From Pelagadaptatus aseana (GTDB lineage Bacteria > Pseudomonadota > Gammaproteobacteria > Pseudomonadales > Cellvibrionaceae): a DNA stretch of 64,000 bases. The position numbers and the translations under genes are program-made. This document shows, in pieces, positions 27,362-37,145 of this stretch (position 1 is the stretch's first letter; every line of letters begins with the position of its first letter). The DNA lies in assembly GCA_040365065.1 (NCBI GenBank), contig BAABNI010000007.1:62001-126000 (forward strand), written 5' to 3'. The notes under the pieces were generated by a model. It was not told the origin of the DNA. It saw only the letters and a list, made by a program, of their open reading frames with translations, and ran no database searches.

Positions 27362-28369
27362 ATGTCTGCCAGCAGCTTTATTCACCACCTGCGCTATGGT
27401 TGCCGGCATCTGCTTCAGGAAGGTCATGACATTGATCAATTGCTGGCGGGCAGCGGCCTCACCCCGGCACACCTCGAAGAAATCTATGGCCTGGCCAGTG
27501 CTGAACAGTTTCAAACCGTATTCAGCAATTACCTGAGCTGTGCCGGGCAAGAAGTCTCCTTCCAGCTGGCCAATAAATTGCGGCTGTCGGATCTTGGGCC
27601 ACTCGGTTATCTGCTGTTGTCGTCTGCAACTCTGGAAGAGGCCCTGTACCACCTGCAGAGGTTCACGCCACTGATCGGCCCGCTACTGCAGTTGGATATG
27701 CGATTTGAAGGTGATTGCGCACGAATCCAGTTGCACTCGCCCAAATCACTGGACCCGGCAGTACATCGCTACACCGTGGAATATCTGATTACAGTATTCA
27801 ACCGCTGTATGTCAGAGTTGCGTAGCGCCCCTTTGATTCCGGTTAAACTGGAGCTGATGCACAGTGAACCGGGCGCCAAACAGACATATTGCATGCTGCC
27901 AATCCGGGAAATTCTGTTCGGTCAAAACAGGGATTGCGTCTCCTACGCTCTGGCCGATCTGCGCCAGCCCCTGCCCTTTTCCGATCCGGAAATGAAAGCC
28001 TGCACCGAACAGCTCTGCAAACGATTGATGTTGAAACTGGAGCAAACCACCAGTTTTGGAGACAAGGTCAAAGCGATCCTGTCTGATCAACCGGGCGATT
28101 ACCCGGACATCGGCAACCTTGCCGCTCGCCTGGATATGTCAGCCCGCAGCTTGCGCCGTCATCTGGCCGATGAAGGCACCAGTTATCAGGAACTGGTCAG
28201 TGAACACCGCCAGAATCTGGCCATTTCACTGTTGCGTTACGAGCACTTACCCATTCAGTCTGTCGCCTATGCCTGTGGCTTCAGTGAGGTACAAAACTTT
28301 TCAGCAGCGTTTAAACGCTGGAGCGGATTATCGCCGACCCAGTTTCGCAATCAACTTCAACAACCGTGA
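27362..28369 (+). CDS. AraC-family regulator with N-terminal ligand domain
   Basis: A 335-residue transcription factor. The N-terminal two thirds (about 10-200) is the Arabinose_bd-like domain found in AraC members that respond to small metabolites or CoA-pathway intermediates. The C-terminal 100 residues hold the two HTH motifs, with LAARLDMSARSLRRHLADEG and the signature VAYACGFSEVQNFSAAFKRW. It stands at the end of the minus-strand acyl-CoA catabolic genes and converges with them, and a second regulator of the same type stands at the other end. Control of that island is the natural guess. Confidence 0.88.
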   Translation: MSASSFIHHLRYGCRHLLQEGHDIDQLLAGSGLTPAHLEEIYGLASAEQFQTVFSNYLSCAGQEVSFQLANKLRLSDLGPLGYLLLSSATLEEALYHLQRFTPLIGPLLQLDMRFEGDCARIQLHSPKSLDPAVHRYTVEYLITVFNRCMSELRSAPLIPVKLELMHSEPGAKQTYCMLPIREILFGQNRDCVSYALADLRQPLPFSDPEMKACTEQLCKRLMLKLEQTTSFGDKVKAILSDQPGDYPDIGNLAARLDMSARSLRRHLADEGTSYQELVSEHRQNLAISLLRYEHLPIQSVAYACGFSEVQNFSAAFKRWSGLSPTQFRNQLQQP

Positions 28370-28444
28370 TGGCGAATAACAAAACCGAATCGGACGACAA
28401 CCCCATCGGACGAAAAGCCTTAGGTTAAAGGCGTAAAAAACACC

Positions 28445-29605
28445 TTATATAACCTGTTTGGCTTTCAGCTCGGCAACAAAGTCCGCATCCCAGCCAGAGG
28501 CAGCAATCAGCTCATCGCGGTTGCCACCGGCTATCGGAGCAACACCCACCTCGGGTTGATTCAAGCTGAGCTTGGGGGCCGGTGCCGGCTGTAACACGCC
28601 TTCGATTTCCAGAAATGTCTTGCGCTCGACGTTGTGCGGGTGTTCAGCGGCCTCGGTAAAGTTCAACACCGGGGCAAAACAGCTGTCGGTTCCCTCCAGC
28701 AATTCACACCACTGATCCCGGGTGCGACGACGGAACAGGGTCGCCAATTCCACCTTGGCCTTGTCCCAGCTGGCCGTATCCCATTGATTACTGAACAGCG
28801 GGTTATCGGTCAACTCCAACAGCTCTATCAACTGCTGGTAAAACTGCGGCTCCAGCGCACAGACATTGATAAATCCACCATCGGCACATTCATAGGTCTC
28901 ACTCCAGGGAGCACCACCATCGGCCCAGCCGGTGCCGAACTCATCGGCAATCTGCCCGGTGTTGTTCATCATCATCAACAGACTCGACAAATACGCCGAA
29001 CCGTCGGTAATGGCGGCATCCACCACCTGTCCTTCACCGGTCTGACCGGCATGATTCAATGCGCACATCACGCCCCATAACAGCATCATGGTGCCACCAC
29101 CGAGGTCGCCCACCAACGTGAGCGGTGCAGTCGGTACGCTACCCTTGCGGCCGCCATACCACTGGGCACCGGAAATGCCGGTGTAGTTGGAGTCATGACC
29201 CGCCGCGTGTGACAGAGGGCCATATTGCCCCCAGCCCGTCATCCGGCCATACACCAGTTTCGGATTGCGCTGCAGACAGACATCCGGACCAAGCCCCAGT
29301 CGCTCCATCACGCCGGGGCGAAAACCCTCGAGCAGAATGTCGGCGTCCTCGATAAATTTGAGTGCAGCCTCGACACCCTCGGGGGCCTTCATGTCGATGC
29401 CAATGGATTTCTTGCCGCGGTTAAAGAACATGTGTTTGTTCATGTCATTCGCGGTGCCCATGGCGGCGGCCGCATCGGCGGCCGATTTACGCTCGATCAC
29501 GATCACCTCGGCGCCCATGTCCGCCAACATCATCCCAGCACAGGGGCCGGGACCAATCCCCGCGATCTCAACTACTTTGATTCCCGCTAGCGGTGCTTTA
29601 CTCAT
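28445..29605 (-). CDS. Alpha-methylacyl-CoA racemase (CaiB/BaiF family)
   Basis: Interconverts (2R)- and (2S)-2-methylacyl-CoA so that methyl-branched acids or sterol side chains can enter beta-oxidation. The 386-residue chain has the type III CoA-transferase fold. It matches mycobacterial Mcr at the catalytic positions rather than transferases: H137 in AGHDSNY, D167 in LVGDLGGG and the Glu of ALEPQFY. It begins 15 bases after the acyl-CoA dehydrogenase gene and is the last gene of the minus-strand unit. Assignment as racemase is favoured by those motifs; CoA transfer cannot be excluded without assay. Confidence 0.87.
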   Translation of the reverse strand: MSKAPLAGIKVVEIAGIGPGPCAGMMLADMGAEVIVIERKSAADAAAAMGTANDMNKHMFFNRGKKSIGIDMKAPEGVEAALKFIEDADILLEGFRPGVMERLGLGPDVCLQRNPKLVYGRMTGWGQYGPLSHAAGHDSNYTGISGAQWYGGRKGSVPTAPLTLVGDLGGGTMMLLWGVMCALNHAGQTGEGQVVDAAITDGSAYLSSLLMMMNNTGQIADEFGTGWADGGAPWSETYECADGGFINVCALEPQFYQQLIELLELTDNPLFSNQWDTASWDKAKVELATLFRRRTRDQWCELLEGTDSCFAPVLNFTEAAEHPHNVERKTFLEIEGVLQPAPAPKLSLNQPEVGVAPIAGGNRDELIAASGWDADFVAELKAKQVI

Positions 29606-29620
29606 CTCACCCTCCTCGTG

Positions 29621-30772
29621 TTAGGCGATCAGAGAACGACCAATGATCAGTTTCATCACTTCACTGGTGCCGCCATAAATCCGCTGTACCCGAGCATCGG
29701 CCCAGGCGCGAGCCACCGGATACTCCCACATATAGCCGTAACCACCATGCAATTGCAGGCATTCGTCCATCACCTTGCCCTGCAATTCGGTGGACAACAG
29801 TTTGGCTTTGGACGCACCCACCGCATCAAGCTTGCCTTCCAAATGCAACTCCAGACAGCGATCGATAAACACCCGCATGGCGGTGATTTCGGCATCCAGT
29901 TCAGCCAGTTTGAATTGGGTATTCTGGAACGCCGCAACCGGACGATTAAACGCCTTGCGCTCTTTTACGTAGTTGACAGTATGTTCCAGAATGCCTTCAC
30001 TGGAGGCCACAGCGCCGATGGCCACACTCAACCGCTCTTGAGGTAACTCACCCATCAGATAGAAAAAGCCAGCCCCCTCATCACCAATCAGATTCTGTTT
30101 TGGCACCTGGACATTCTCGAAAAACAGTTCAGAAGTATCCTGAGCCTTCATGCCCGCTTTTTTCAGATTCTTGCCACGCTGGAAACCCTCTGAATCGGCT
30201 TCCACCAAAATCAGACTGAAAGCACCGGCACCAGCTTCAGGATCCATATTGGTCTTACAGACCACAATCACCAGATCCGCCAATTGACCATTGGTAATAA
30301 AGGTTTTAGCGCCGTTGACCACATAGTGATCTCCGTCGGCTACGGCCGTGGTTTTAATGCCCTGCAAATCAGAACCGGTACCCGGCTCCGTCATGGCAAT
30401 GGCGGTGATCAACTCACCGGTAAGGCAACGGGGAAGATACTTCTGCTTGAGCTCGTCGCTGGCATTGTTAAGGATATAGGGCACCACAATATCGGAGTGC
30501 AAACTTAAACCGGCCAAGCCGCTCAGGCCCAACCGTGAAATTTCTTCGGTAATAACGGCGTTGTAGCGAAAATCCACACCAACGCCACCGTATTCTTCGG
30601 TTACAGTCGGGCATAAAAAGCCATGTTCACCGGCTTTACGCCACAGACTGCGGTCGACCTGCCCACTCTCTTCCCACTGCTCGTGATAAGGAACAGCTTC
30701 CGCTTCAAGGAATTTACGAACGCTCTCGCGGAACTGTTCGTGCTCGGATTCAAACATTGATCTTGGAAACAT
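29621..30772 (-). CDS. Acyl-CoA dehydrogenase
   Basis: FAD flavoenzyme for the first beta-oxidation step, forming trans-2-enoyl-CoA and passing electrons to ETF. At 383 residues it has the normal three-domain length. Seen: the N-terminal helix SEHEQFRESVRKFL, the flavin-contact motif AMTEPGTGSDLQGIKT, FITNGQLAD, and the C-terminal QLHGGYGYMWEYPVARAWAD. The catalytic base is expected at the Glu of IYGGTSEVMK. GGAGAG precedes the ATG by a normal distance. It is followed after 15 bases by the racemase gene, which suggests methyl-branched substrates. Confidence 0.93.
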   Translation of the reverse strand: MFPRSMFESEHEQFRESVRKFLEAEAVPYHEQWEESGQVDRSLWRKAGEHGFLCPTVTEEYGGVGVDFRYNAVITEEISRLGLSGLAGLSLHSDIVVPYILNNASDELKQKYLPRCLTGELITAIAMTEPGTGSDLQGIKTTAVADGDHYVVNGAKTFITNGQLADLVIVVCKTNMDPEAGAGAFSLILVEADSEGFQRGKNLKKAGMKAQDTSELFFENVQVPKQNLIGDEGAGFFYLMGELPQERLSVAIGAVASSEGILEHTVNYVKERKAFNRPVAAFQNTQFKLAELDAEITAMRVFIDRCLELHLEGKLDAVGASKAKLLSTELQGKVMDECLQLHGGYGYMWEYPVARAWADARVQRIYGGTSEVMKLIIGRSLIA

Positions 30773-30825
30773 AATTTCTCTCCAAATAATTTAATTTTTA
30801 GGTAACAAGAAACGCCAACCAATAA

Positions 30826-32478
30826 TCAGCAACACCAGTGAATCAACAGCGACTTCTGCTCTGCCGAGCGTCTTGCCAGTTGTTCAGCCGTGTCGCCATA
30901 GGCGTCCTGCACCATTTCTCTTCGGACTTTCAGGGTGGGGGTTAAAAACTCATTGTTAATGGTCCAACCATCCTTGCAGATAATCACGGCACCAATCCGG
31001 GCGTGCTTGTCGGTCGTGGCATTTACCTGTTCCACGGTTTGGGCTATCGAGTCTTCAACATCGAGCTTGTCCTGATCCAAGGCAGCATCGGTTAACACTA
31101 ACACCATCACGGTTTTAGACAGACCGCGTCCCAATAAGCAGCGTTGTTCCACCAACGCATTTTTCGAAAATTCGGACTCGATGGGCACAGGCGATACAAA
31201 CTTGCCCTGAATGGTTTTGAAATAATCTTTCACCCGTCCGGTGATAAAGACAAAACCGTCTTCGTCAATCCGCGCCTTATCGCCGGTGTGCAGCCAACCG
31301 TCTTGCAGCAACTCCGCGGTTTTCTCCGGTTGCTGGTAATAACCCGGCGTCAGTCCCTGAGCCTTGATCAGCAGCTCACCTTCGTCTGAAAGTTTGCACT
31401 CTACTTCACCCAGCGGTTTGCCCACCGAGCCTAACCGGCAGTCTTCCGGGGTGTTGACGATCAGGGTCATGGCTTCGGTCTGACCAAATCCATCCATCAG
31501 TTGGATACCGATTTTCTGCCACCATTCAGTCAGGGATACCGGTGTCGGGGCTGATCCGGTCAAACAGAACTTAACGTCATTTAATCCGAGTCCTTCAACA
31601 ATCAACGCCCCCACATCTTTGGGCATGGCATTGAAGGTACTGTCGAATTTTTCAATCCCGCCAAACTTGTCAATCACCGCATGTTGCAACTGTTCCCAAA
31701 CTCTCGGCGCACCGAAAAAGAAATGGGGTTTGGCCCGTTGCAGATCGGTAATCAGGGTTTCTTTGGACTCGTTGAAAAACACCTCGCCGCCTTCACACAG
31801 AGAGGTAAATTCAACCAGTTGCCTTTCAGCCAGATGCGATAAAGGCAGATAGGAAAAATAACGGGGATAATCACCAAGATTGAGATACTGTTGACCCCTC
31901 ACAATCGGTGTCAGATTACTTCGGTGGGTTTGTATCACGCCTTTGGGTTTACCCGTAGTGCCCGAAGTGAATACCAGAGAAATAACGTCATCGGCCTCAC
32001 ATTGATAAACACAGGTTTTATCCCTGCCTTCATCCACAAGCTGTTGCCAGGTCAAATCCGCTTCTTCCATCTCCACCCCCGGCAGAGAAATAATCAGGGT
32101 GTCGTCAGACAGCACCGGACGGACTTGGGCCCAATTCTCGGTATGGCCAACAAAGATGACTTTGGCTCCGGTAAATTCAGCGATGTACCCGGCGGTATCC
32201 GCGGTGTGGGTGGTAAACAACGGCACGGTGATATTACCCGAGGCAATGATCGCCAAATCAGACAGCACCCAATGGGCACAATTAGCGGAAAGCAACAGCA
32301 TATTGGCGCCGTTACCAAAACGATGTTCCAATGCAGCAGCAACGTCGGTGATTTCGGTTCGAGCATCCGACCAGCTGTAATCGACACAGCTGTCGCCACG
32401 AAATTGTCGCAGCCAGATCCGGTCGGGCTGAGTCCTTGCCCAGTGGTTCAAATAATCGATTAAGGTATTGTGTTGCAT
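30826..32478 (-). CDS. Long-chain fatty acyl-CoA synthetase (AMP-binding)
   Basis: Activates fatty acids with ATP and CoA through an acyl-adenylate. Motifs: P-loop VFTSGTTGKPKGV, the A5-type DGFGQTEA, GWLHTGDKARID and the hinge region TGRVKDYFKTIQGKFVSP. I chose the Met at 32478 (MQHNTLIDYLNHW), giving 550 residues and preceded by GAGAGG at good spacing. An upstream Met at 32562 would run through the terminator hairpin of the preceding gene. It stands 53 bases upstream of the acyl-CoA dehydrogenase gene. The sequence resembles FadD-related synthetases of eukaryotic ACSL/bubblegum type more than E. coli FadD; chain-length range is unknown. Confidence 0.9.
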   Translation of the reverse strand: MQHNTLIDYLNHWARTQPDRIWLRQFRGDSCVDYSWSDARTEITDVAAALEHRFGNGANMLLLSANCAHWVLSDLAIIASGNITVPLFTTHTADTAGYIAEFTGAKVIFVGHTENWAQVRPVLSDDTLIISLPGVEMEEADLTWQQLVDEGRDKTCVYQCEADDVISLVFTSGTTGKPKGVIQTHRSNLTPIVRGQQYLNLGDYPRYFSYLPLSHLAERQLVEFTSLCEGGEVFFNESKETLITDLQRAKPHFFFGAPRVWEQLQHAVIDKFGGIEKFDSTFNAMPKDVGALIVEGLGLNDVKFCLTGSAPTPVSLTEWWQKIGIQLMDGFGQTEAMTLIVNTPEDCRLGSVGKPLGEVECKLSDEGELLIKAQGLTPGYYQQPEKTAELLQDGWLHTGDKARIDEDGFVFITGRVKDYFKTIQGKFVSPVPIESEFSKNALVEQRCLLGRGLSKTVMVLVLTDAALDQDKLDVEDSIAQTVEQVNATTDKHARIGAVIICKDGWTINNEFLTPTLKVRREMVQDAYGDTAEQLARRSAEQKSLLIHWCC

Positions 32479-32514
32479 GTTTGCCTCTCGTTCACTGTCA
32501 ATTAATCCTGTTGC

Positions 32515-32550
32515 AAAAAAGGCCTGCTGCGGCCTAGGCCGACAGCAGGC
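32515..32550 (-). terminator. Terminator after the two-domain beta-oxidation gene
   Basis: Read on the minus strand: stem gcctgctg/cagcaggc (32543-32550 with 32522-32529), with a palindromic core in the loop (cggcctaggccg), followed by T6 (32515-32520). It sits between the hydratase/dehydrogenase gene and the ligase gene, so the island is at least two transcripts or is attenuated here. Confidence 0.85.
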
Positions 32551-32562
32551 AACACAACACAA

Positions 32563-34719
32563 CTAATTAAACAGTTCACCGGCAGCCAGTTTTTCGGCCA
32601 CCATGGCAGGCGCTTTGAAACGATCACCGTAGCGCTCAGACAGTTCATCACAACGATTGATGAAACGCTCTAGGCCATAGGTATTGATAAATTGCAGATA
32701 GCCTCCGGTCCATGGCGGCGCACCAATACCGAAAATGGAACCGATGTTGGCATCAGCCACAGTGCGCAGCACACCCTCTTCCAGACAGTTCAGGGTTTCA
32801 ATCACGCAGCTGAACAGCAGGCGATCCTTGATATCCTGATTATCCACCGCTTCGTTGACTTCCGGCTTGAAGTACATTTCACGCAGCTTGGGCCACAGCA
32901 CCTTGCCTTCATCGGTGTAATCAAAGTAACCACCGTCACCGTGATAACGGCCACCGCGGTTGTATTCGTGCACCAGTGTTTCACGCAACGCCCAGGCTTC
33001 GGGGTACTTGTCATCTTCCAGCTTGATCAGACCGGACTCCAGATGCGCTTTACGCACCTTCACCAACAGACTCAGGCTCACCTCATCATTGATGGCCAGA
33101 GGACCAATCGGCATGCCCACCGCCTTACCCAGATTATCGATGCGTATGGGGTCAATACCGTCGGACAACATCTGTGCCGCTTCGTTAAGCTGAGCGGCAA
33201 AGGCACGACCGGTAAAGAAACCCACCTTGTCGTTAACCACGATCGGGGTCTTCTTGATTTGCTGTACAAAATCGAAACCTTTGGCCAGAGTCTCGTCACT
33301 GGTCTTGTCACCACAAATGATTTCTACCAAAGGCATCTTGTCTACCGGCGAGAAGAAGTGCAGACCGATAAAGTTCTCTGGTTTGTCACTGGCTTCAGCC
33401 AATTGGGTAATCGGCAAGCTGGAGGTATTGGAAGCCCAGACACCACCATCGGCCAGTTGCGGCTCCAGATCTTTGGTGATTTTGTGTTTCAGACCCATGT
33501 CTTCAAACACGGCCTCTACCACCAGATCACAACCCGCCAGATCTTCGTTTTTGTCGGTAGGATGGATCAGGTTGAGCAATTGAGCCTTTTTGGTTTCATC
33601 GGAGCGACCACGACTGATGGCTTTATCCAACAACTTCTCGGAGTACGCCTTACCTTTCTCAGCGGCCTCCATGGACATGTCTTTCAGCACCACTTCGATA
33701 CCCACTTTGGCAGCCACATAAGCGATGCCCTGCCCCATCATGCCGGCACCGATCACACCCACTTTTTTCACCTTGGACGTGTCAATACCCTGCGGTCGAC
33801 TGGAACCTGCGTTGACTTCATTGAGCTGGAAGAACAGGGTGGAAATCATGTTCTTGGCCTGTGGCGAGGTGGCCAATGCCGCAAACTTGCGCGATTCCAC
33901 TCGCTGGGCCGCATCAAAACCACTGGTGATGGCTTCTACAGCGGTTTCCAGAATGCTTTCCGGCGCGGGCATCAAACCACGGGCTTTCTGGCGCAGCATC
34001 TGGGGTGCTACCAAAGCAACCTGAGCAATTTTCGGGTTCATGATATTGCCGCCAGGGATCTTGTGCCCTTTGCTATCCCAGGGCTGTATAGAGGCTTGCG
34101 GATCGTCTTTGTTCTCCAGAATCCAGGCTTTGGCGCGGGGCACCAGTTGCTCCAGTTCCGCCACGGTCTCATGCACAAAACCAACTTCTTTGGCTTTGGC
34201 ACCGCGCACTTTTTTCGCTTCCAACAGGAACGGCAACGCCCCCTGCAGGCCCAACAGATGGGTCAATCGGACCACACCACCAGCACCCGGCATCAGACCC
34301 AGTTGCACTTCCGGCAGCCCAATTTCTACGCTCTTGTCTTCCCAGGCAATGCGGTGGTTACACGACAGACACAATTCAAAACCGCCACCCAATGCAGCGC
34401 CATTAATGGCCGCGACTACCGGTACAGGCAGTTTTTCCAGACGGCGGAACATGTCTTTCAGTTTTTCAACGTTATCGAATACTTCTTTTTCCTGACCGGG
34501 CTGCATCGCCAGAATCACGTTCAGGTCACCACCGGCAAAGAAGGTTTGCTTGGCCGACGCAAAGACCACACCACTCAGATCCGATTCGTCTTCCAGACGG
34601 GCAACGGTTTCGGACATTACCCCTTCAAACTCTTCGTTAACCGCATTGACCGGACCGGTCATGTCCATAGTGATGGTAACGATACCGTCTTGGTCTTTTT
34701 CGTATTTGAATACACTCAT
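32563..34719 (-). CDS. Enoyl-CoA hydratase / 3-hydroxyacyl-CoA dehydrogenase (FadJ/FadB-like)
   Basis: Two-activity beta-oxidation enzyme of 718 residues. The N-terminal crotonase domain (to about 200) has the oxyanion-loop FFAGGDLN and both catalytic glutamates (GGGFELCL and GLPEVQLGLMPGAGG). The NAD-binding domain begins with VGVIGAGMMGQGIAYVAA (about 317), with the dehydrogenase His in LHFFSPVDKMPLVEII, and C-terminal HAD domains follow. The thiolase gene lies 46 bases upstream in the same orientation, so the two probably form the trifunctional alpha2beta2 complex. GAGAGG precedes the ATG. A terminator follows the stop. Confidence 0.93.
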   Translation of the reverse strand: MSVFKYEKDQDGIVTITMDMTGPVNAVNEEFEGVMSETVARLEDESDLSGVVFASAKQTFFAGGDLNVILAMQPGQEKEVFDNVEKLKDMFRRLEKLPVPVVAAINGAALGGGFELCLSCNHRIAWEDKSVEIGLPEVQLGLMPGAGGVVRLTHLLGLQGALPFLLEAKKVRGAKAKEVGFVHETVAELEQLVPRAKAWILENKDDPQASIQPWDSKGHKIPGGNIMNPKIAQVALVAPQMLRQKARGLMPAPESILETAVEAITSGFDAAQRVESRKFAALATSPQAKNMISTLFFQLNEVNAGSSRPQGIDTSKVKKVGVIGAGMMGQGIAYVAAKVGIEVVLKDMSMEAAEKGKAYSEKLLDKAISRGRSDETKKAQLLNLIHPTDKNEDLAGCDLVVEAVFEDMGLKHKITKDLEPQLADGGVWASNTSSLPITQLAEASDKPENFIGLHFFSPVDKMPLVEIICGDKTSDETLAKGFDFVQQIKKTPIVVNDKVGFFTGRAFAAQLNEAAQMLSDGIDPIRIDNLGKAVGMPIGPLAINDEVSLSLLVKVRKAHLESGLIKLEDDKYPEAWALRETLVHEYNRGGRYHGDGGYFDYTDEGKVLWPKLREMYFKPEVNEAVDNQDIKDRLLFSCVIETLNCLEEGVLRTVADANIGSIFGIGAPPWTGGYLQFINTYGLERFINRCDELSERYGDRFKAPAMVAEKLAAGELFN

Positions 34720-34765
34720 TTTCTATTTCCTCTCAATTCAGCCTGTCGCTTTTATCCGAAGACTC

Positions 34766-35974
34766 TTAAACGCGCTCGATCAGGGTTGAAATGCCAATAC
34801 CACCGGCCGCACAGAGCGACAACATGGCGCGTTTCTTACCGGTGCGCTCCAGCTCATCCAGCATGGTGCTGACCAACATGGCACCGGTGGCGCCCAGAGG
34901 GTGACCCAGGGCAATAGCGCCACCATTGACGTTGGTAATTTCAGGGCTGATATCCAGATCTTTCATGTAGCGCAGTACCGCAGAGGCAAAGGCTTCGTTG
35001 ATCTCCCACAGATCGATGTCACTGGGTTTGAGGCCGGCAATTTTCAGACAACGCTCGGCCGCAGGCGCCGGGCCAAGGAAAATCAGGGAAGGATCGGTGG
35101 AAGTCACCGCACCGGCCAGAATTCGACCGCGAGGGGTCAGCCCCAGATCTTTACCGGCCTGCTCGCTACCCAGCAGTACAGCACTGGCACCGTCGACAAT
35201 GCCGGAGGAGTTACCCGGGGTGTGGACGTGATCAATTTCTGCAATGTGCGGGTATTTCTGTAGCAGATGGTCGTCCATGCCCATGCTGCCCATCAGTTCG
35301 AAAGAAGGTTTCAGGGAAGCCAGCTTCTCCAGAGTCGTGTCGGGCTTAACAAAATCGTCTTTGGCCAGAATGGTCATGCCATTTTGATCAACCACCGGTA
35401 CGACGGATTGATCAAAGTAGCCATTTTCCAGCGCATGAGCCGCACGTTGCTGAGATTGCAGCGCGTAGGCATCCATATCTTCGCGACTCCAGCCACCCAT
35501 GGTGGCAACCATGTCCGCCGCAACGCCCTGAGGCACCGAGGTCTTCTTCATGACAAACTCGGGATCCATCAGGAAGGCTCCACCGGCCGTGCCCATGGGA
35601 ATGCGTGACATACTTTCCACACCACCGGCAACAATCAGGCTGTTCCAGCCCGACAGGATGTTCTGTGCAGCGGAATTCACGGCGTCCAGAGAAGAGGCAC
35701 AGTAACGATCCATCTGTACCGCAGGAATGCTGTTGTCCCAACCCGCGAAATCGGTAATGGTCTTGGCCACATTGGCACCCTGCTCACCCACAGGCGCGGT
35801 GCAGCCCATCATCACATCGTCAACGTAGGCAGTATCCAGATCGTGGCGCTTTTGCAGCTCGCGGAACAATCCCGCACCCAGCTCAATGGGTTTCACTTCG
35901 TGCAGTGCACCGTCTTTCTTGCCTTTACTGCGCGGTGTACGTACCGCGTCGTAGATATAAACGTGATTGGTCAT
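34766..35974 (-). CDS. Acetyl-CoA C-acyltransferase (thiolase)
   Basis: Catalyses the thiolytic last step of beta-oxidation and is the likely partner subunit of the hydratase/dehydrogenase encoded next. The 402-residue length is normal. Active-site residues visible: nucleophile C92 in MDRYCASSLDAVN, His in GGAIALGHPLGATGA, and the second Cys in SLCAAGGIGIS. First gene of the minus-strand unit, divergent from an AraC regulator with 112 bases between the starts. Whether it is specific for long-chain 3-ketoacyl-CoA or acetoacetyl-CoA cannot be read from the sequence; the operon favours the former. Confidence 0.94.
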   Translation of the reverse strand: MTNHVYIYDAVRTPRSKGKKDGALHEVKPIELGAGLFRELQKRHDLDTAYVDDVMMGCTAPVGEQGANVAKTITDFAGWDNSIPAVQMDRYCASSLDAVNSAAQNILSGWNSLIVAGGVESMSRIPMGTAGGAFLMDPEFVMKKTSVPQGVAADMVATMGGWSREDMDAYALQSQQRAAHALENGYFDQSVVPVVDQNGMTILAKDDFVKPDTTLEKLASLKPSFELMGSMGMDDHLLQKYPHIAEIDHVHTPGNSSGIVDGASAVLLGSEQAGKDLGLTPRGRILAGAVTSTDPSLIFLGPAPAAERCLKIAGLKPSDIDLWEINEAFASAVLRYMKDLDISPEITNVNGGAIALGHPLGATGAMLVSTMLDELERTGKKRAMLSLCAAGGIGISTLIERV

Positions 35975-36086
35975 AGTTATTTACCCGTCAATTGTTGAAT
36001 GACAAAAGTCGAGCAAATTTTAAAAAGACCGGGGGAGTGTTTTCTATGATTCTGACAAACACAAAAAATTGATATAAAGTTACACC

Positions 36087-37136
36087 ATGAGCATTGACAA
36101 CACGCCCCTGAAAAAAGACAGAATCACCACCAATCCGATCCTGTTTGCGCACCTGATCACCGGTGTCAAAGACGCCGGTTACGATATCGAACAGATTTAT
36201 ACCGCCTGTGATATTGATGTTAAGGCGATGCAGAATCCGGATTACCGGTTGCCGGTCACCTCGGCGGTGAAACTGTTACATCAATGCGGTTATCTGCTGC
36301 AGGATGAATTTCTGGGCATGCTCGAATCACCCATTCCGCTGGGCTATTTCCGCCATTCGGTGCTGGCGGTAATCCACCAGAACACCCTTGGTCAGGCGCT
36401 GCAACGCTATATCGAATTCAATAACACCTTCTTTAACAGTCTGAGTTTTCAGTTCAAAAAGAAGGGGCGCTTTGTCGAAGTGGTGATGGTCAGAGACCCC
36501 AGTAAACGGATTCGCGATAACGTCGCCATTGAAAGCGCCATGGCCACCCTGCACCGAACCGCTGGCTGGCTGTGCAATGAATTGATCTTTCTGGACAAGG
36601 TCACACTGGATTACCCTCCGCCAAGCTACCACAAAGAGTACAAGCACCTGTTCTATGGTGCACCGGTGCAGTTCGACCACAAACTCAACAGCATGGTTTT
36701 TGAAGCCCGGTATCTGGATCTGCCCATCGTGCAAAATGAAACCTCGGCCGAGAGTTATGTGCGCAGGGCACCGCTGGATATTTATCTGCCACAGGACGTG
36801 CACGGTGAAACCAGCCGGTTGATTCGGGAGAAATTAAAATCCAGCGTTGCCAGCAGACACTTTACCCAGGAACTGCAGGATATAGCTCTGGATATGGGTA
36901 TCAGCTCACAGACCATTCGCCGCCGCCTGGCCAAAGAAGGCACCAGTTTTAACGCAATCAAATCCCAGGTGCGACGCGACATTGCCATGAACGCTCTGGG
37001 TAACCGTGATGCCAGTATCGAAGACGTGACCATTCAGGCGGGCTACTCGGAACCCGCCGCGTTTATTCGCGCGTTCAAGAGCTGGACCGGGGTGTCACCG
37101 GCCAGGTTCAGAAAGATGATCAATGCCCCGGGTTAA
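36087..37136 (+). CDS. AraC-family regulator (Arabinose_bd type)
   Basis: A 349-residue regulator of the same architecture as the one at 27362-28369: N-terminal ligand-binding domain (about 20-210) and a C-terminal pair of HTH motifs, with IALDMGISSQTIRRRLAKEG and IQAGYSEPAAFIRAFKSWTG. It is transcribed divergently from the thiolase gene, the usual place for a regulator of the adjoining operon. The intergenic space is AT-rich and holds a plausible -10 region (gatataaag) but no obvious direct repeats. The two regulators are only distantly similar, so they may sense different acyl-CoAs. Confidence 0.88.
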   Translation: MSIDNTPLKKDRITTNPILFAHLITGVKDAGYDIEQIYTACDIDVKAMQNPDYRLPVTSAVKLLHQCGYLLQDEFLGMLESPIPLGYFRHSVLAVIHQNTLGQALQRYIEFNNTFFNSLSFQFKKKGRFVEVVMVRDPSKRIRDNVAIESAMATLHRTAGWLCNELIFLDKVTLDYPPPSYHKEYKHLFYGAPVQFDHKLNSMVFEARYLDLPIVQNETSAESYVRRAPLDIYLPQDVHGETSRLIREKLKSSVASRHFTQELQDIALDMGISSQTIRRRLAKEGTSFNAIKSQVRRDIAMNALGNRDASIEDVTIQAGYSEPAAFIRAFKSWTGVSPARFRKMINAPG

Positions 37137-37145
37137 CCCAAACCA

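Noticed and set aside
32692..34872. A 726-codon open frame on the plus strand opposite the hydratase/dehydrogenase gene
   Set aside because: The minus-strand frame is an unambiguous FadJ/FadB-like enzyme with intact motifs. The opposite frame is His/Gln/Thr rich with no domain, no ribosome-binding site, and arises from the codon bias of the real gene.
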